Source: Euglena gracilis (Eukaryota; Euglenida; Euglenophyceae; Euglenales). From it: a stretch of DNA of 64,000 nt. Position 1 is the first letter of the stretch; the number at the start of each line of letters is the position of its first letter. The stretch lies in contig CP154954.1 of NCBI GenBank assembly GCA_039621445.1, positions 4,392,714-4,456,713 on the forward strand, read 5' to 3'. The translations under genes and the position numbers were made by a program. This document shows positions 34,191-43,969 of this stretch, in pieces. The notes under the pieces were generated by a model. That model was given only the letters and a program-made list of their open reading frames with translations, was not told where the DNA came from and made no database searches.

Positions 34191-34194
34191 CCCC

Positions 34195-34490
34195 CCCCCC
34201 GGGAAACTGTCACCTGACAGGTTGACCAGTACCGGGGACCCTGACAACTTCCTATGCTGATAGGTTGGCCGGTACCGGGGACCCTGACAGTTTCCCGGGC
34301 GGGACCTGACAGTTTCCCAGGTAGGGCATTTCAAGGGAAAGTCAATGAAAAATGACCCTGACAGGTTGGCCGGTACCGGGGACCCTGACAACTTCCTATA
34401 CTGACAGGTTAGCCGGTACCGGGGACCCTGACAGTTTCTCGGGCGGGACCCTGCCAGGTTCTCGGGCATGACAGTTTCCCGGGGGGTAGG
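34195..34490. mobile_element. family E element with CCGGTACCGG palindromes, copy 1
   Basis: Repeated units CCTGACAGGTTGGCCGG and TACCGGGGACCCTGACAG, alternating with GACAGTTTCCCGGGCGGGAC. It begins GGGAAACTGTCACC after a C-run and ends GACAGTTTCCCGGGGGG, so the ends are inverted. A GGCATTTCAAGGGAAAGTCAA spacer is shared with the copy at 59.35 kb. Confidence 0.65.
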
Positions 34491-34528
34491 TATGCGGTGC
34501 GCGTTGGATTATGTTTGTCGGAGTGGAT

Positions 34529-34935
34529 CAGGTCATTGCTTGAGGACTCGGGGGGGGGGGGAGTTGGTCCACTGGCTGCCCATTTTGCTTGACACTGGAA
34601 AAAAATGGACTTGCTAGACCCATTGGGCGGTACACGGGTCCGCCCAACTCAAATTTCTTTTCTCCGGCATTGCGCGCCAAGGTGGAAATGAGTTTTAATA
34701 CTTTTTCCGGCTGATTTTGTTCCAAAAAAAGCCAAAAATGGCCAAAAATGGGCACTTTGGCCATTTTTGGCGGTCCAAAAAATTTTTGGTGCTTTGTGAC
34801 GGTCACTTTTCTAACTTGCTGCCCCTTAAAGGACCCACGGCGGGCCCACTGGGATTAGGATTTCCACTGGCCAAATTTGGACCAGCTGCAGTCCAGCCCC
34901 CTCCCAGTACCCCTTAAGCTGCGGGAGGCAAAGCT
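34529..34935. mobile_element. decayed family A element
   Basis: CAGGTCATTGCTTGAGG at the left, then the family core: TGGAAAAAAATGGACTTGC, CCGGCATTGCGCGCC, GGCTGATTTTGTTCC and GGCCATTTTTGGCGGTCC. It ends near CCCCTTAAGCTG. The right terminus is diverged and no duplication is visible. Confidence 0.6.
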
Positions 34936-35080
34936 GTGGGGGGGGGGTAGGTTGGTTGGTGGGTGGGTGGGTGTGGGTGTGGGGGGGGGGGGGGGTGTGG
35001 TGTGGGGGGGTGGGTGTGTGTGTGGGTGGGTGGGTGGGTGGGTGGGGGTGGTGGGGGTGGGGGTGGGGGGTGGGTGTCAG
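34935..35080. repeat. G-rich (GGTGGGTGG)n tract
   Basis: About 145 bp of G runs separated by single T or TG, with quadruplex potential on the plus strand. No coding value. Confidence 0.9.
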
Positions 35081-35276
35081 CATGTGACAGTTTGAGAGGT
35101 GGGATTGCAGGTGAACGCAACAAACAGGTTTGCATCTGTGCAAAAGGTGTCAAGAAATGCAAACACAGTAACAAAAAAGAACAGATTGCCACAGAGGAGG
35201 CGGTCCGTAACTGGCGCCACAGCCAGCAAGCCAACAATATGGCTACAGGAGGGTGGGGGCGCAAGGTTCACAGGCG

Positions 35277-35459
35277 CTACACGCCCTTGATGCCCCACAC
35301 GGAACGGGGGAGGAACGGGAGGTCCAGAATCGTCTTGCGGCCGCTGTCGATCACCTCCTGGGCTTCATCTGGGCTGTCGAACCGCAGCTGCGCGAGACGG
35401 AAAGTTGGTACCGTCATTTGCAAACCCCTCCCCGCGTGGTCAGAGAGCCTGCGGAACAC
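35277..35459 (-). CDS. Lys-rich nuclear protein gene: last visible exon
   Basis: After ATTGTGTCAG the frame reads V-F-R-R-L-S-D-H-A-G-R-G-L-Q-M-T-V-P, then LRFDSPDEAQEVIDSGRK, then TILDLPFLPRSVWGIKGV and TAG (35279-35277). A GTGTAG donor overlaps the stop, so the gene may instead continue. A second acceptor (CGCGCAG at 35388) would start the exon at LRFDSP. Both acceptors are phase 0, matching the exon ending at 35717. No AATAAA follows. Confidence 0.65.
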   Translation of the reverse strand: MFRRLSDHAGRGLQMTVPTFRLAQLRFDSPDEAQEVIDSGRKTILDLPFLPRSVWGIKGV

Positions 35460-35716
35460 CTGACACAATTGGTTTGCACAATCAACCACAGCGGCATCTG
35501 CACAAATTAACATTTGCAATGTTGCAAATACTCAACACAAAACGTTTGCATATATAATGTCCTAACATTCTAATACTGCAAATTATTTTTATTTTGTATT
35601 AGTTATTGCCAACAGCAACAAATACTCCTGTACTACAGACCAATCTGAGGTAGGTACTCCAGGTTCGTTCACCGTGCCGCCGAACCCGTGCCGTGACGGA
35701 CAAATGGGGCACATAC

Positions 35717-35842
35717 CCGGACGGCCTCCGGCGTCAGCTCCACCACGGACACCGCGGAGGGCCACGCGGACTTCAGGGCGTGGAGCAGGATTTTGTTGCC
35801 GAGGTGGACCACCGCGTGCTCACTCGTGCGGGCGGCGAGCGA
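35717..35842 (-). CDS. Lys-rich nuclear protein gene: exon
   Basis: Reads S-L-A-A-R-T-S-E-H-A-V-V-H-L-G-N-K-I-L-L, then HALKSAWPSAVSVVELTPEAV, ending at a strong donor (CGG|GTATGT). The acceptor is taken at ATGCAAG; coding character extends a few codons further 5'. The phase into the exon at 36457 is not satisfied, so a small exon may be missing. A family B element lies about 40 nt upstream. Confidence 0.65.
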
Positions 35843-35879
35843 CTTGCATGTCACCGTCCGCGGCGGACCCCGGCACCAG

Positions 35880-36030
35880 GTTTTTTTAAAAGACCGGGGG
35901 GGAGAGGGGTCTCCCCACCCACCCCCCAGGGGGGTTCCCGGGGAACCCACAAAAAAATATGGCCGAAAAATTGCGAAAAAATGCTAAAAATAGCGCCTTT
36001 CAAAAAATTTCGGCGTCGAAAAGTGTATCC
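35880..36030 (+). mobile_element. family B element (TTTAAAAGACCGG), copy 2
   Basis: TTTTTTTAAAAGACCGGGGG, then inverted G/C runs, GGGGAACCCACAAAAAAATA, TTGCGAAAAAATGCTAAAAA and TTTCGGCGTCGAAA. It has the same order and orientation as copies at 6.47 and 62.22 kb. Confidence 0.65.
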
Positions 36031-36194
36031 CACCCGACAAAAATAACCTGTCCTTGAAACGCACAAAGTTGTGGTTGACACGGGGATGGGGGGTTGTCAT
36101 GGACCAGCCGTGTCAAGAACAAGGGGGGGAAGATATGCCAGAGAGGGGGGGGGGGGGCGTCCCAACCCCCCACCATACAATTTTTTACTGACCC

Positions 36195-36300
36195 CCCCAC
36201 AAGATCACTCCACTTTTCGAAAAACCACTCAGTCACTTTTTTGGGGGGAAACCAGTCAGTTACTACCCCCCCCCCGGGGGGGGTCTGGCCACTCTGGAAT
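36195..36300 (+). repeat. family D element
   Basis: CACTCCACTTTTCG, AAAAACCACTCAGTCACTTT, AAACCAGTCAGTTACTACCC, then C/G runs. Confidence 0.55.
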
Positions 36301-36456
36301 CCAAAGGAAATTTGACCAAACACATGAAAAAAAGGGCCCCCCCAAAAAAACCCGGCCTTCGGCGCCGGGTCACTTTAGTGGGGTTTTTTTTTGCCGACCC
36401 TGCCCCAGGGGGGGGAGGGGGTCCGGGCCAAAAAACCACCCCCTGGTGGGGGGTAC

Positions 36457-36616
36457 AATGTGCGGCATTCAATGCCTTCAGCAGCGGCCCGGCCTGACTG
36501 AAAATGGTCTGTGGCTCTTTGGCGCACGCCGCCTGGTGCTGTTGAGCGGTCTTGAACGTGACGTTCACGAGGTTGATGCGGTGGGTTGGCTTGGCCTCCA
36601 CCACCCCGTCGTACAG
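36457..36616 (-). CDS. Lys-rich nuclear protein gene: exon
   Basis: A 160-nt exon with a good acceptor (CTCTCGCCCACAG) and donor (CATT|GTACCC). It reads L-Y-D-G-V-V-E-A-K-P-T-H-R-I-N-L-V-N-V-T, then FKTAQQHQAACAKEPQTIF and SQAGPLLKALNAAH. Alternating strand-like and helical segments suggest a folded domain. No family recognised. Phase 0 at the 5' side matches the exon at 37127-37177. Confidence 0.75.
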
Positions 36617-36889
36617 CTGTGGGCGAGAGGGGGGGGGGGAGTTGGAGCCGGTGTGCCTTGAGAATAGGCCCAGGGCTGATATTGTTCCGTTGACCGACGT
36701 GGCAAAAATGGCAGGTGGCCAGACCAGCAGAGAGGGATTTTGTAAAAATCTCTTATTTCCAAAGAGGGCAGAAAAATCTTCCAGAATAACCCAGAAATTC
36801 TGAAAGCATGAAATACGAATCAAGGTCAAGCATTTGGGAATATGAAGCGTCCAAAACTACCACCAGGCCAGTCACTTTTCAATTTTCCT

Positions 36890-37080
36890 ACCCCACCCCC
36901 CTGGGGAGGCCTTGGCCAGAAAACCAGTCAGTCACTCTAAAAAAGCCAGTTAGTCACCCCCCCCCCCCTGTGGGTGGGGTGGGACAGGTGTTAAACAATG
37001 GTATGGCAGGGACACTTTGGTACCCGCCCTCAAGGATGACTGCGGCCAAACCACAAGTCAGCCACTTTGAACTCTGGGGG
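36890..37080 (+). repeat. family D element with G/C hairpins
   Basis: AAAACCAGTCAGTCACTC and AAAAAGCCAGTTAGTCACCC followed by a C-run, a G-run and CAAGTCAGCCACTTTG. It lies in the intron between the exons at 36616 and 37127. Confidence 0.55.
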
Positions 37081-37126
37081 GGGGGGGGACAGTGACCAAG
37101 CGACTGTCCACACGGCACCAGCACAC

Positions 37127-37177
37127 CTGCTTCACAATGGCCTGGGCCAGTTTGATGAGGTCCGGCTTCTTCTTAAG
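37127..37177 (-). CDS. Lys-rich nuclear protein gene: 51-nt exon
   Basis: Acceptor GTCTTCTAG, 17 codons (L-K-K-K-P-D-L-I-K-L-A-Q-A-I-V-K-Q), donor CAG|GTGTGC. Phase 0 on both sides, matching both neighbouring exons. Confidence 0.65.
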
Positions 37178-37398
37178 CTAGAAGACCACCCTGGGGGGAA
37201 GGGGGTGGGTGGGTGAGTGGTATGGGGCCAGAAGCCCCCCCCCCCGGGTTCCGGGCTGGAGGCCCGGGTATGGGTTTCGGCGCCGAAAACTTTTTGGGAA
37301 ATGCCCTCAGATTATGCGGGGGGGGGGGTTCCCTGTGCCGGGCTGGGTCGGTTGGTGATCCTCCCTCCCCCCGGGGGTCTTAAAAAAGCAGCCGGGAC

Positions 37399-37500
37399 GC
37401 GGTCGCCCACCACACAGACGTCCCGGAACTCGGTGGTCAGCCGGGCCCGCTTGCTCTCCGGCAGGCGGTCCACGTCCACCAGCGCCTCCGCCTTGCGCTT
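37399..37500 (-). CDS. Lys-rich nuclear protein gene: exon with NLS-like KKRK
   Basis: Reads K-R-K-A-E-A-L-V-D-V-D-R-L-P-E-S-K-R-A-R, then LTTEFRDVCVVGDR, phase 0, ending at GTCCCG or, nine bases earlier, GTGGGC. The residues before the acceptor (PSKKRK) plus SKRARL resemble a bipartite nuclear import signal. Highly GC-rich with C/G third positions. Confidence 0.7.
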
Positions 37501-38104
37501 CTTGGACGGCCGCACCGCCCGGCGGGGTCCACCGTGGCGGCTTCCGTGACTGAGTCCCCCCCCCCGCTTGAGGTCCAAAGCCTCGCACCTCATGAAAACC
37601 CCCGTGGTTGGGTTTCATTGGGTGGGTCGGCCCAAAGGGTGAGTTTAAAACCGGGGGGGGGGGGGTTGGTGACAATCTGATCCCGCCATTTTGAGGTCCC
37701 CTCGAATGGCTTTGAATCCTTGACTCTTGATGTTCCGGAGCATCATTTGTTGATCTTCACCAGGAGGAGATTACCGGGGGGGGGGGGGGGTTGGCTCTGA
37801 ACAAAATTGGATAGAAAAAAATTGAACGGCGGAAAATTGGAATCGAGCAAACCGGCAAAAAGGTTTGGTGGGATTATCCCTCACCAATGTTTTCCACGCC
37901 ACTTTTGATCATTGCAAATGGGAACGGAAAAACTGGTGCACATCTCCACCCCAAAAGCTTCCAAATATAGCAGGGCACATACAAAAAAAAATGCATATGT
38001 GAACATTTTTGTGGATTGACAACCAACTTCTGCGTGGTAGTGAAGACTGGCTAAATGTGTCGGACGTGTGCTTCTGCCTTTGTCAGAGGCACCGTATTGT
38101 TGAA

Positions 38105-38200
38105 ACCCCTGTGTCAACGACACATTTCCGCGGCATGTCTGCCCCCCCCCCCCGCTAGAAGTGTGACGTTGACACACCGTCGTTGACATGCCCCGTGGTT
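38105..38200. repeat. GTGTCAACGACAC inverted-repeat cluster
   Basis: GTGTCAACGACAC at 38111-38123, with GACGTTGACACACC and GTCGTTGACATGCC nearby in inverse orientation, enclosing a C-run. The same 13-mer forms a hairpin at 40275-40308. Confidence 0.5.
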
Positions 38201-38275
38201 CTTAAAAAAAAACACACGATTGCAGTCTGTCAAAAAAAAACCGTTGGCCCCGTGCCCATCTTGCGGCAGCGGGAC

Positions 38276-38456
38276 GGTGGCTGCGGCGGCCTTCGACGGG
38301 TCGACGCGCTGCTTCTTCTTCTTGATGAACGGGTCCGCCGCCTCCCCCCCGGCGGGGCTCTGGGCGACCTTGACCTTGTACTTCTTGGGGGCCGGCCGCT
38401 TGGCCGCCTTCGCCTTGTCCTCCTTGAACGACACCTTCTTCGGTCCCATCAGTTTG
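38276..38456 (-). CDS. Lys-rich nuclear protein gene: basic N-terminal exon
   Basis: Acceptor CACTGGCAG, then a possible start ATG (38449). It reads MGPKKVSFKEDKAKAAKRPA, then PKKYKVKVAQSPAGGEAADP, then FIKKKKQRVDPSKAAAATV, with donor ACC|GTCCCG in phase 0. Lys runs and KKKKQR suggest a nucleolar or chromatin protein, but no domain is seen. The frame has no stop upstream, so the ATG may be internal. Confidence 0.7.
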
Positions 38457-38786
38457 CTGCCAGTGAACGAGTGAACGGAAGGGGGGTGGGCGGAGTCAAG
38501 AATGTTGCTGATGAATTTGTGCATTCCTCCAACCCGCATTGAAAAACAACCACAATTTTGTTTGTCCCAAGCGTTCATTTTTTTTTTCACACAAATATAG
38601 CTCCCTCCAACTACAAACACCCCGAGGGTCTTGAAATGTTTGAAATATAAACCGTGGGAGTTGACGTACATGGCGTGAGAATGTTCCTGATTCTAGACAC
38701 CCCCTTCACCCTGGTGCCCACCTACTGGCCTCATTCATTCCTTTCCCTCCCCCCTTGTTCAAGACACACCGTGTTGTTTTTCACAC

Positions 38787-38862
38787 TCCTCGTGTCAACG
38801 GCATTTTGCCGGAACACCAGGCGAGTTTTGTCCTCGAACCACACCGGGTCGTTGGCACCCCC
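38787..38862 (-). CDS. exon upstream of the Lys-rich gene
   Basis: After ACACAGAG the frame reads G-G-A-N-D-P-V-W-F-E-D-K-T-R-L-V-F-R-Q-N, then AVDTR, with donor AGGA|GTGTGA. Very protein-like and GC-rich. The frame would otherwise run to a TGA near 38742. Phase does not join directly to 38456, so it may be a different gene or an exon may be missing. Confidence 0.55.
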
Positions 38863-38916
38863 CTCTGTGTCAACGGCACAATGCTTTGAACACTGGTGTA
38901 TCTATGTCGCCTGCAC

Positions 38917-38969
38917 CCCAGTTTGTCCGGCCGCCGTCCGGGTCTCCCGGCCGCTGTGGTGCCCAGCAT
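38917..38969 (-). CDS. possible first exon
   Basis: ATG at 38969-38967 opens MLGTTAAGRPGRRPDKLG and ends CTGG|GTGCAG. There is no acceptor nearby upstream, which would suit a first exon. It could start the gene that continues at 38862. Confidence 0.35.
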
Positions 38970-39049
38970 CACAGCGGCCAGAGTGCGCACGCGCCACAGT
39001 GGTGCCGGTGGGGGGTCCACACCATGTTCAGGTGTGTCTGAACCCACCC

Positions 39050-39310
39050 ACGGGGGTGACTGACTGGGTTTTTATTGGAATGACTGACTTGTTTTTGGCT
39101 CCAGACCCCCACGGGGGGGGGGGGGTCGGCCAGAATGGCTGAAAGTTGCCACCCCGCGCCGAAAGCACTGGACTTCTTTGGGAGGTTTTTGGTCATTGAT
39201 TTTGAGATTTATTGGCTGAATGGCCAAAGTGACCGACTGCTGCGAACTGGGACCGATTTTTTTTTAAAAAAATGACTGACTGGTTTTTTTGAAAGTGGAA
39301 ACTGACCTTC
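39050..39310 (-). repeat. family D element, inverted copy
   Basis: GGGTGACTGACTGGGTTTTTA and GAATGACTGACTTGTTTTT, a G-run, a CGCGCCGAAAG half-hairpin, then AAATGACTGACTGGTTTTTTT. Same units as the plus-oriented copies. Confidence 0.55.
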
Positions 39311-40274
39311 TCCCGGGGGGCATGGTCCCCACACCCTTCCTGCACCCCCGTGGCCCCAGTCCGTGAGTGCAGCCGCACGCAAGGCCCGGGTCGCCACCAT
39401 TGCAGCGCCACTCCAAGCCAGGGAAACTGGCCCACCCCTCCTTGCCACCTTGGTCCCCATTCCGAGGTGCATTTGGGCTGTGTTAGATTTCAGAGAACTC
39501 CACAACAAACCAAATGCCTTCAATTGCCCCGTGGTTATCTTTGGGGGTTGAAGTTTCACACACGAACATCCAGTCATTCTGCTAAGCTGGGCAACTTTTT
39601 TCTTTCGGGTTCACAGATTGTGTTTTACACAGAAAACCACCCTCCCCCAGACCCCAAAAGCAAAACTCGACGGTTCGGGCAGCGAGGTAGCTCTGAACAT
39701 TAAAGGGGGACAAATGGGCAGAGCCGGTTGGAGGGCAAGGTTTCTGCTGGGGTGGGGGGGAGAGGCGGGGTAGTCACAGTGCTCTGAAAATCCTTCCTGC
39801 GCACTGCCAATGTGATCACACAGTGCAATTTATCTATTACAGTACTGTGCTCTCAGTAGTGGAGCCGTCAGCCAGTGGCCTACGTGGTCTCTTGCTTGAC
39901 TCCAACCAGTGGGTGGGAATGGGTGGAAGAAAAACATTTCGGCCACTATACTACGGGGCCAGCCGCAAACCTATCAGAAACCCTGATTAACCGACACGGT
40001 TTACGAACTGCCTTGTGTGTGAGAAATCCGGACTTGGTAGGAAAGAAAAATGCAGCCAAACAATTCCCACCCAATTTTGATTTGCCATTAGAATAAAGTA
40101 AATAATCTTTCGTCCCATTTGTCTTTGATATGTGGCGGGGGAAACCAATAATAAAACCAAAATTTATGTACCCAAATGCTTGGTTGCTGGGGGAGGCTTC
40201 GGAGACAAGCGGCACAGTGTGTCAAAGTCGCAGCACTTCAAGGGGAGGAAAAACCACAAAAATGTCCCAGGAAT

Positions 40275-40308
40275 GTGTCGTTGACAACAGCGGGAGTGTC
40301 AACGACAC
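40275..40308. repeat. perfect 12-bp hairpin on GTGTCGTTGAC
   Basis: GTGTCGTTGACA (40275-40286) and TGTCAACGACAC (40297-40308) are exact inverse complements around a 10-nt loop. Confidence 0.8.
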
Positions 40309-40676
40309 GCTGTGCCTCAGAGAAAGAGAAAGGGGGGGGGCAGACGTCCGACACATACAGTGCCCGAAATAGCAAAAAACTAAACATTCTCCAACCTAAA
40401 TTTTCGGCGTCCTGGAAACAAGGGACGATGAAGAGTATTGAGTCACCATCCACCACGTTCCCATTCTAGCACTCGGTGTCTTCAGAACCACCCGGTCAAC
40501 AACACAAAGAATCTGGGATGGCGATGGGAACGATGATGAAAGGCAATAAGGAGGGTGGAAGGAGGTTATTGCGAATTTTGAAATGAGGCTGCACCGCGTG
40601 GATGGGGGAGAGATGGGACCATTCCAAGCAGAATCTGAAATCATTTTGAGTCTTTCAAAATCCATTTGGCCATTTT

Positions 40677-40780
40677 TTACCGATTTTTAGAAAAAAATTC
40701 GCCTTGCGTCGATTTCTTCGGTGCAGTCTGCCTGGCAAAATATTTCTTTGGCGCCGCGGCCGCATCCCAGCTGAAGTTGT
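40677..40780 (-). CDS. possible terminal exon of a basic protein
   Basis: After CACAACTTCAG the frame reads W-D-A-A-A-A-P-K-K-Y-F-A-R-Q-T-A-P-K-K-S, then TQGEFFSKNR and TAA at 40679-40677. It is basic and Ala-rich. No AATAAA follows. The plus strand is also open (FFGAVCLAKYFFGAAAASQL). Confidence 0.35.
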
Positions 40781-41589
40781 GTGGGGCAGCAAACAAGGCA
40801 GGAAAGGCAAGAAAAAGGTGCTGGCTGGATGGACCCATATCCCCAGGCGAACGGTCCCCTTTGACTTAAGAAATTGACCAGACCAGCCATTTTCACACAC
40901 CAGGTCACACACATTTTTGATGGTGTGACGTAATGTTCCATTTGTGCAGGGTTTTGTGCTGGGTTCGAGTCAATGAATGTGGGCAAAGAATAAACCAGTT
41001 CTGTGTGTGTTTGCATGCTCACGTGTTTGTGAGGGGTTTTGGGGGTGCAATTAGGAGGAACACACAACAGTGAATCCGCCTCTGCTCCGCCCAACCACCG
41101 CCTGGGGGGGGGGGGTGGCCCAGCCTCGGAAGAGGTCAGACGGTCGTAAAGGAGTGGACAGAAAAGACAGAAGAACGGCAGACAAGGGGATGGGCAGACA
41201 TTGTGCTCTCCTGGAGGCATATGCCTAATTCAACGGTTCCCGACGGAACCACCTTTTCCAATTCAGGGCAAATTAATGGTCCAATTGTTGGTCCAATCCA
41301 AAAAAAATTGTCAACCATAGGAGGAGTTCCTGAAGGACCAGCCCACTGGGTGCGAAAAGGTGCAGGCCCTAAAAAAAAAAAAAACGGGTGCTGTGTGGCC
41401 CTCCCGCCATTCAGGATGAGGGGGGTCCAGGGCTGCTATGCAGAGCTGGTCCCCAAAAACTGAGCAAAATGGCAAAACTGGAAATTTGCTGATAAAAACT
41501 GAAAGTGCAGCACGCCTCAAAAGCAACCTTTCATTTTATATTTTTCTAAACTTATCATTCATTTGTATTTCATGCATTGGATTCCTACA

Positions 41590-42060
41590 ACCGCCGACCA
41601 GGGGGGGGTCATAAGCATCCCCTGACCTGCAACCCCCAACGGGGGGGGGGGGGGGGCAGGGTTCGATATAAGGACAGGTGGGGGGGTGGTCCGGACCCCC
41701 CCCCCTGCGGGCCAGGAGGGGGGGGTGGAGGGACACCCCCCCTACCTAAACAGTGGCGGTCTGGGTGACCGAATTTCGCGCCGGGCCGAAAATTTTTGAC
41801 CCCCCAAAAAGACCAAAAGTGCCATTTTGGGCACTTTTTGGGCAAAAATGTGCCAAAAATGCAAAAAAAAAATTGACCCTTTTTGGGGGGGTCCCGGATA
41901 CCCCCCAGGGTCGGTCCGGACCCCCCTGGCAGGTGGGGGGGGGGTGGTCCGGACCCCCCTTGCAGGTGGGGGGGGGGGGGGGGGGGGGGGCCCCCCCCAC
42001 CTAAACCATGTACGCCCTCCTTATATCAAACCCTGGGGGGGGGGTCCTACGACCAGGTGC
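41590..42060. repeat. G/C-run element with GGTCCGGACCCCCC units
   Basis: G runs alternate with GGTGGTCCGGACCCCCC and a core of CCGAATTTCGCGCCGGGCC, AAAGTGCCATTTTGGGCAC and TTTTTGGGCAAAAATGTGCC. It resembles the cores of families A and C but lacks clear termini. Not coding. Confidence 0.6.
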
Positions 42061-42752
42061 CAAAAAAACCTACGTTGTAAACCTATGTGTAAAAAAACCC
42101 ATGCTTTTCCTATGTCACCAAAGACAGCCAACCAGGGAGGGGCGACATTCTTTGGTTGTCGGTGTTACATATGATTTTCATATTCATCCTTTTGTGGAAA
42201 AGGGGAACGTTGATTAACGTGGGCAACTTGAATAGAAAATGGAACGGAATGAAAAAAGATTGGAAATATTGCGAATAATGTTGCCATTTTCTTGCTTTGA
42301 AGCAAACCAGACAACTCCCAGGAGAGGAAGAGGTGTTTACTTCAAACTTTGAAAAAGACCTCCAGACAGAGAATAGTTCACACCAACCACTCGGGTCAAA
42401 ACTGCTGGGTATCATCTCAATGAACTCTGACGGAGCTGTTAGGCTGTTAGGCTGTTAGGAGCGAAAAATTTGTCATGTTCAGGTGGAAACACCACCAAGC
42501 AACATGGCATCGTCTCGTGTATCTGTGGGGGGAGGGGTTGGTACATTTTTCGGTAACAATGAAACCCGGTCATGTTTCGCCGAGGATTCTAAATGATCGG
42601 TGTTTGGTGAGAAGCGGCATGGTCAAGGAACATCCCTTATGGCACGGACAGGCAGGAGGGAGAGTGGCAGTTCGAGAATGCAGTTGGGAAAGGAATGGCG
42701 ATGAACCGTCTGTCAAAGATGGGGCTGAGGATGGGCAAGGAATTTGAAATTC

Positions 42753-42757
42753 TGTGT

Positions 42758-42798
<41 letters not shown>

Positions 42799-42812
42799 CG
42801 TGGCGTGTGTGC
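42753..42812. repeat. (GT)n microsatellite
   Basis: About 40 bp of pure GT followed by GT-rich sequence. Confidence 0.9.
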
Positions 42813-43099
42813 TTGTGTGTGTTGGTGCATGTTATGTGATCCCCCCACTCCATGCTTTTCGTGCTGGTCTTTGCCTCTGCTTCTGCTGGTTGCATTTTTT
42901 ATTCCTTCCTTTCTTCTTTTTGACAGCATGCTGAGAAACTCCTTGCCAGTGATGGGCACGAAACGAAAGGGACCTAACCCTAACCATAGTTGACCCCCAG
43001 ATTTTTTGCCATTGTCGGCCATTTTCGGACATTTTCGGCCATTTTGGGCCATTTTCGGCCATTTTTTCCCATAGGTGGGGCAAAATTACCTTACCCCCC

Positions 43100-43508
43100 C
43101 CCCTATGTCCAATGACCGGTAACCTCTGTCCTCTGACCGGGGGGGGGTGGTCGTTGGACATAGGGTAGTGACCAAAAAGGTGTCCTCCGACTGGGGGGGG
43201 TGGTCGTTGGACATGGGGTCAAAAGAAAGTTGGTGAGCACCCGGGTCCCTACCCACCCAAAAATGCCCAAATTTTCCCTTCCGGCGCTTTGCGCCGAAAA
43301 TTTTGGGCAATTTGGACAAATTTTTTGTCCAAAAAGTGTCAAAAATGGCATTTTGGCCAAATTTTTGGCCAATTTTTGGGCAAAATTTTTCGTCCCGGCG
43401 CTTTGCGCCGGGACCAAAAATTTGGTCAAACCTCCAAAAAGGTGTCCTCTGACCGGGGTGGTGGTCATTGAACATAGGGGGGTTGTTGGACATAGGGGGG
43501 GGGGGGTA
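43100..43508. mobile_element. family C element (GGTCGTTGGACATA), copy 1
   Basis: CTGACCGGGGGGGGGTGGTCG and TTGGACATAGGG occur at the left (twice), and CTGACCGGGGTGGTGGTC, TTGAACATAGGGG at the right. The interior has two hairpins (CCGGCGCTTTGCGCCG, 43280-43298, and CCCGGCGCTTTGCGCCGGG, 43395-43413) and TTTTTGGCCAATTTTTGG repeats. No ORF. Confidence 0.65.
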
Positions 43509-43651
43509 GTTGTGAGCAACAAATCAAGCAAACGGATCCAAGGAGATCCGTTTGGAATGGGTGCTCGGGGATTAAAGAGTGTTTTGCTCCAATATGTGCT
43601 CACTCAGTTGAAAGCAGATTGGCCATTGTGACATTTGAGGTCAGCAATCCA

Positions 43652-43969
43652 CCCATGCAAACGGGTAACTATCTTGTTTCCCAAATCGCAACCACTTTCA
43701 TAACAGTTTTTGATCCCGCTCTTGGATGTGAAAGATTTTTGTCAAATTTGAGACGTTTGCATTTGGCTTACCACCATATCTGTGAACCTGTAAAATTAAG
43801 AAAAAAGTTGTATCCATTGAGACTGAATAGAAAGGGGGCATCGGTTGAAAGTACTTTTGATGATATACCACTTCATCAAAATAAGAAAACGACCTTGTGT
43901 CGTTCCCTCGGAGTCTCTTCAAACCTGGAAATTAAAATTAAAATCGATTTGAAAAAAAAATACAAATAA
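43652..43969 (+). CDS. AT-rich ORF of about 105 codons, unknown
   Basis: From ATG the frame reads MQTGNYLVSQIATTFITVFD and continues through LRRLHLAYHHICEPVKLRKK to a Lys-rich end and TAA. It differs from host exons in low GC and lack of splice sites. It could be a remnant of a mobile-element or foreign gene, or a chance ORF. No domain recognised. Confidence 0.25.
   Translation, partial: PMQTGNYLVSQIATTFITVFDPALGCERFLSNLRRLHLAYHHICEPVKLRKKLYPLRLNRKGASVESTFDDIPLHQNKKTTLCRSLGVSSNLEIKIKIDLKKKYK

Noticed and set aside
40677-40780. Histone H3 tail (ARQTAPKKSTQG)
   Set aside because: Order and spacing of residues differ from H3, and no histone fold follows; only general basic composition is shared.
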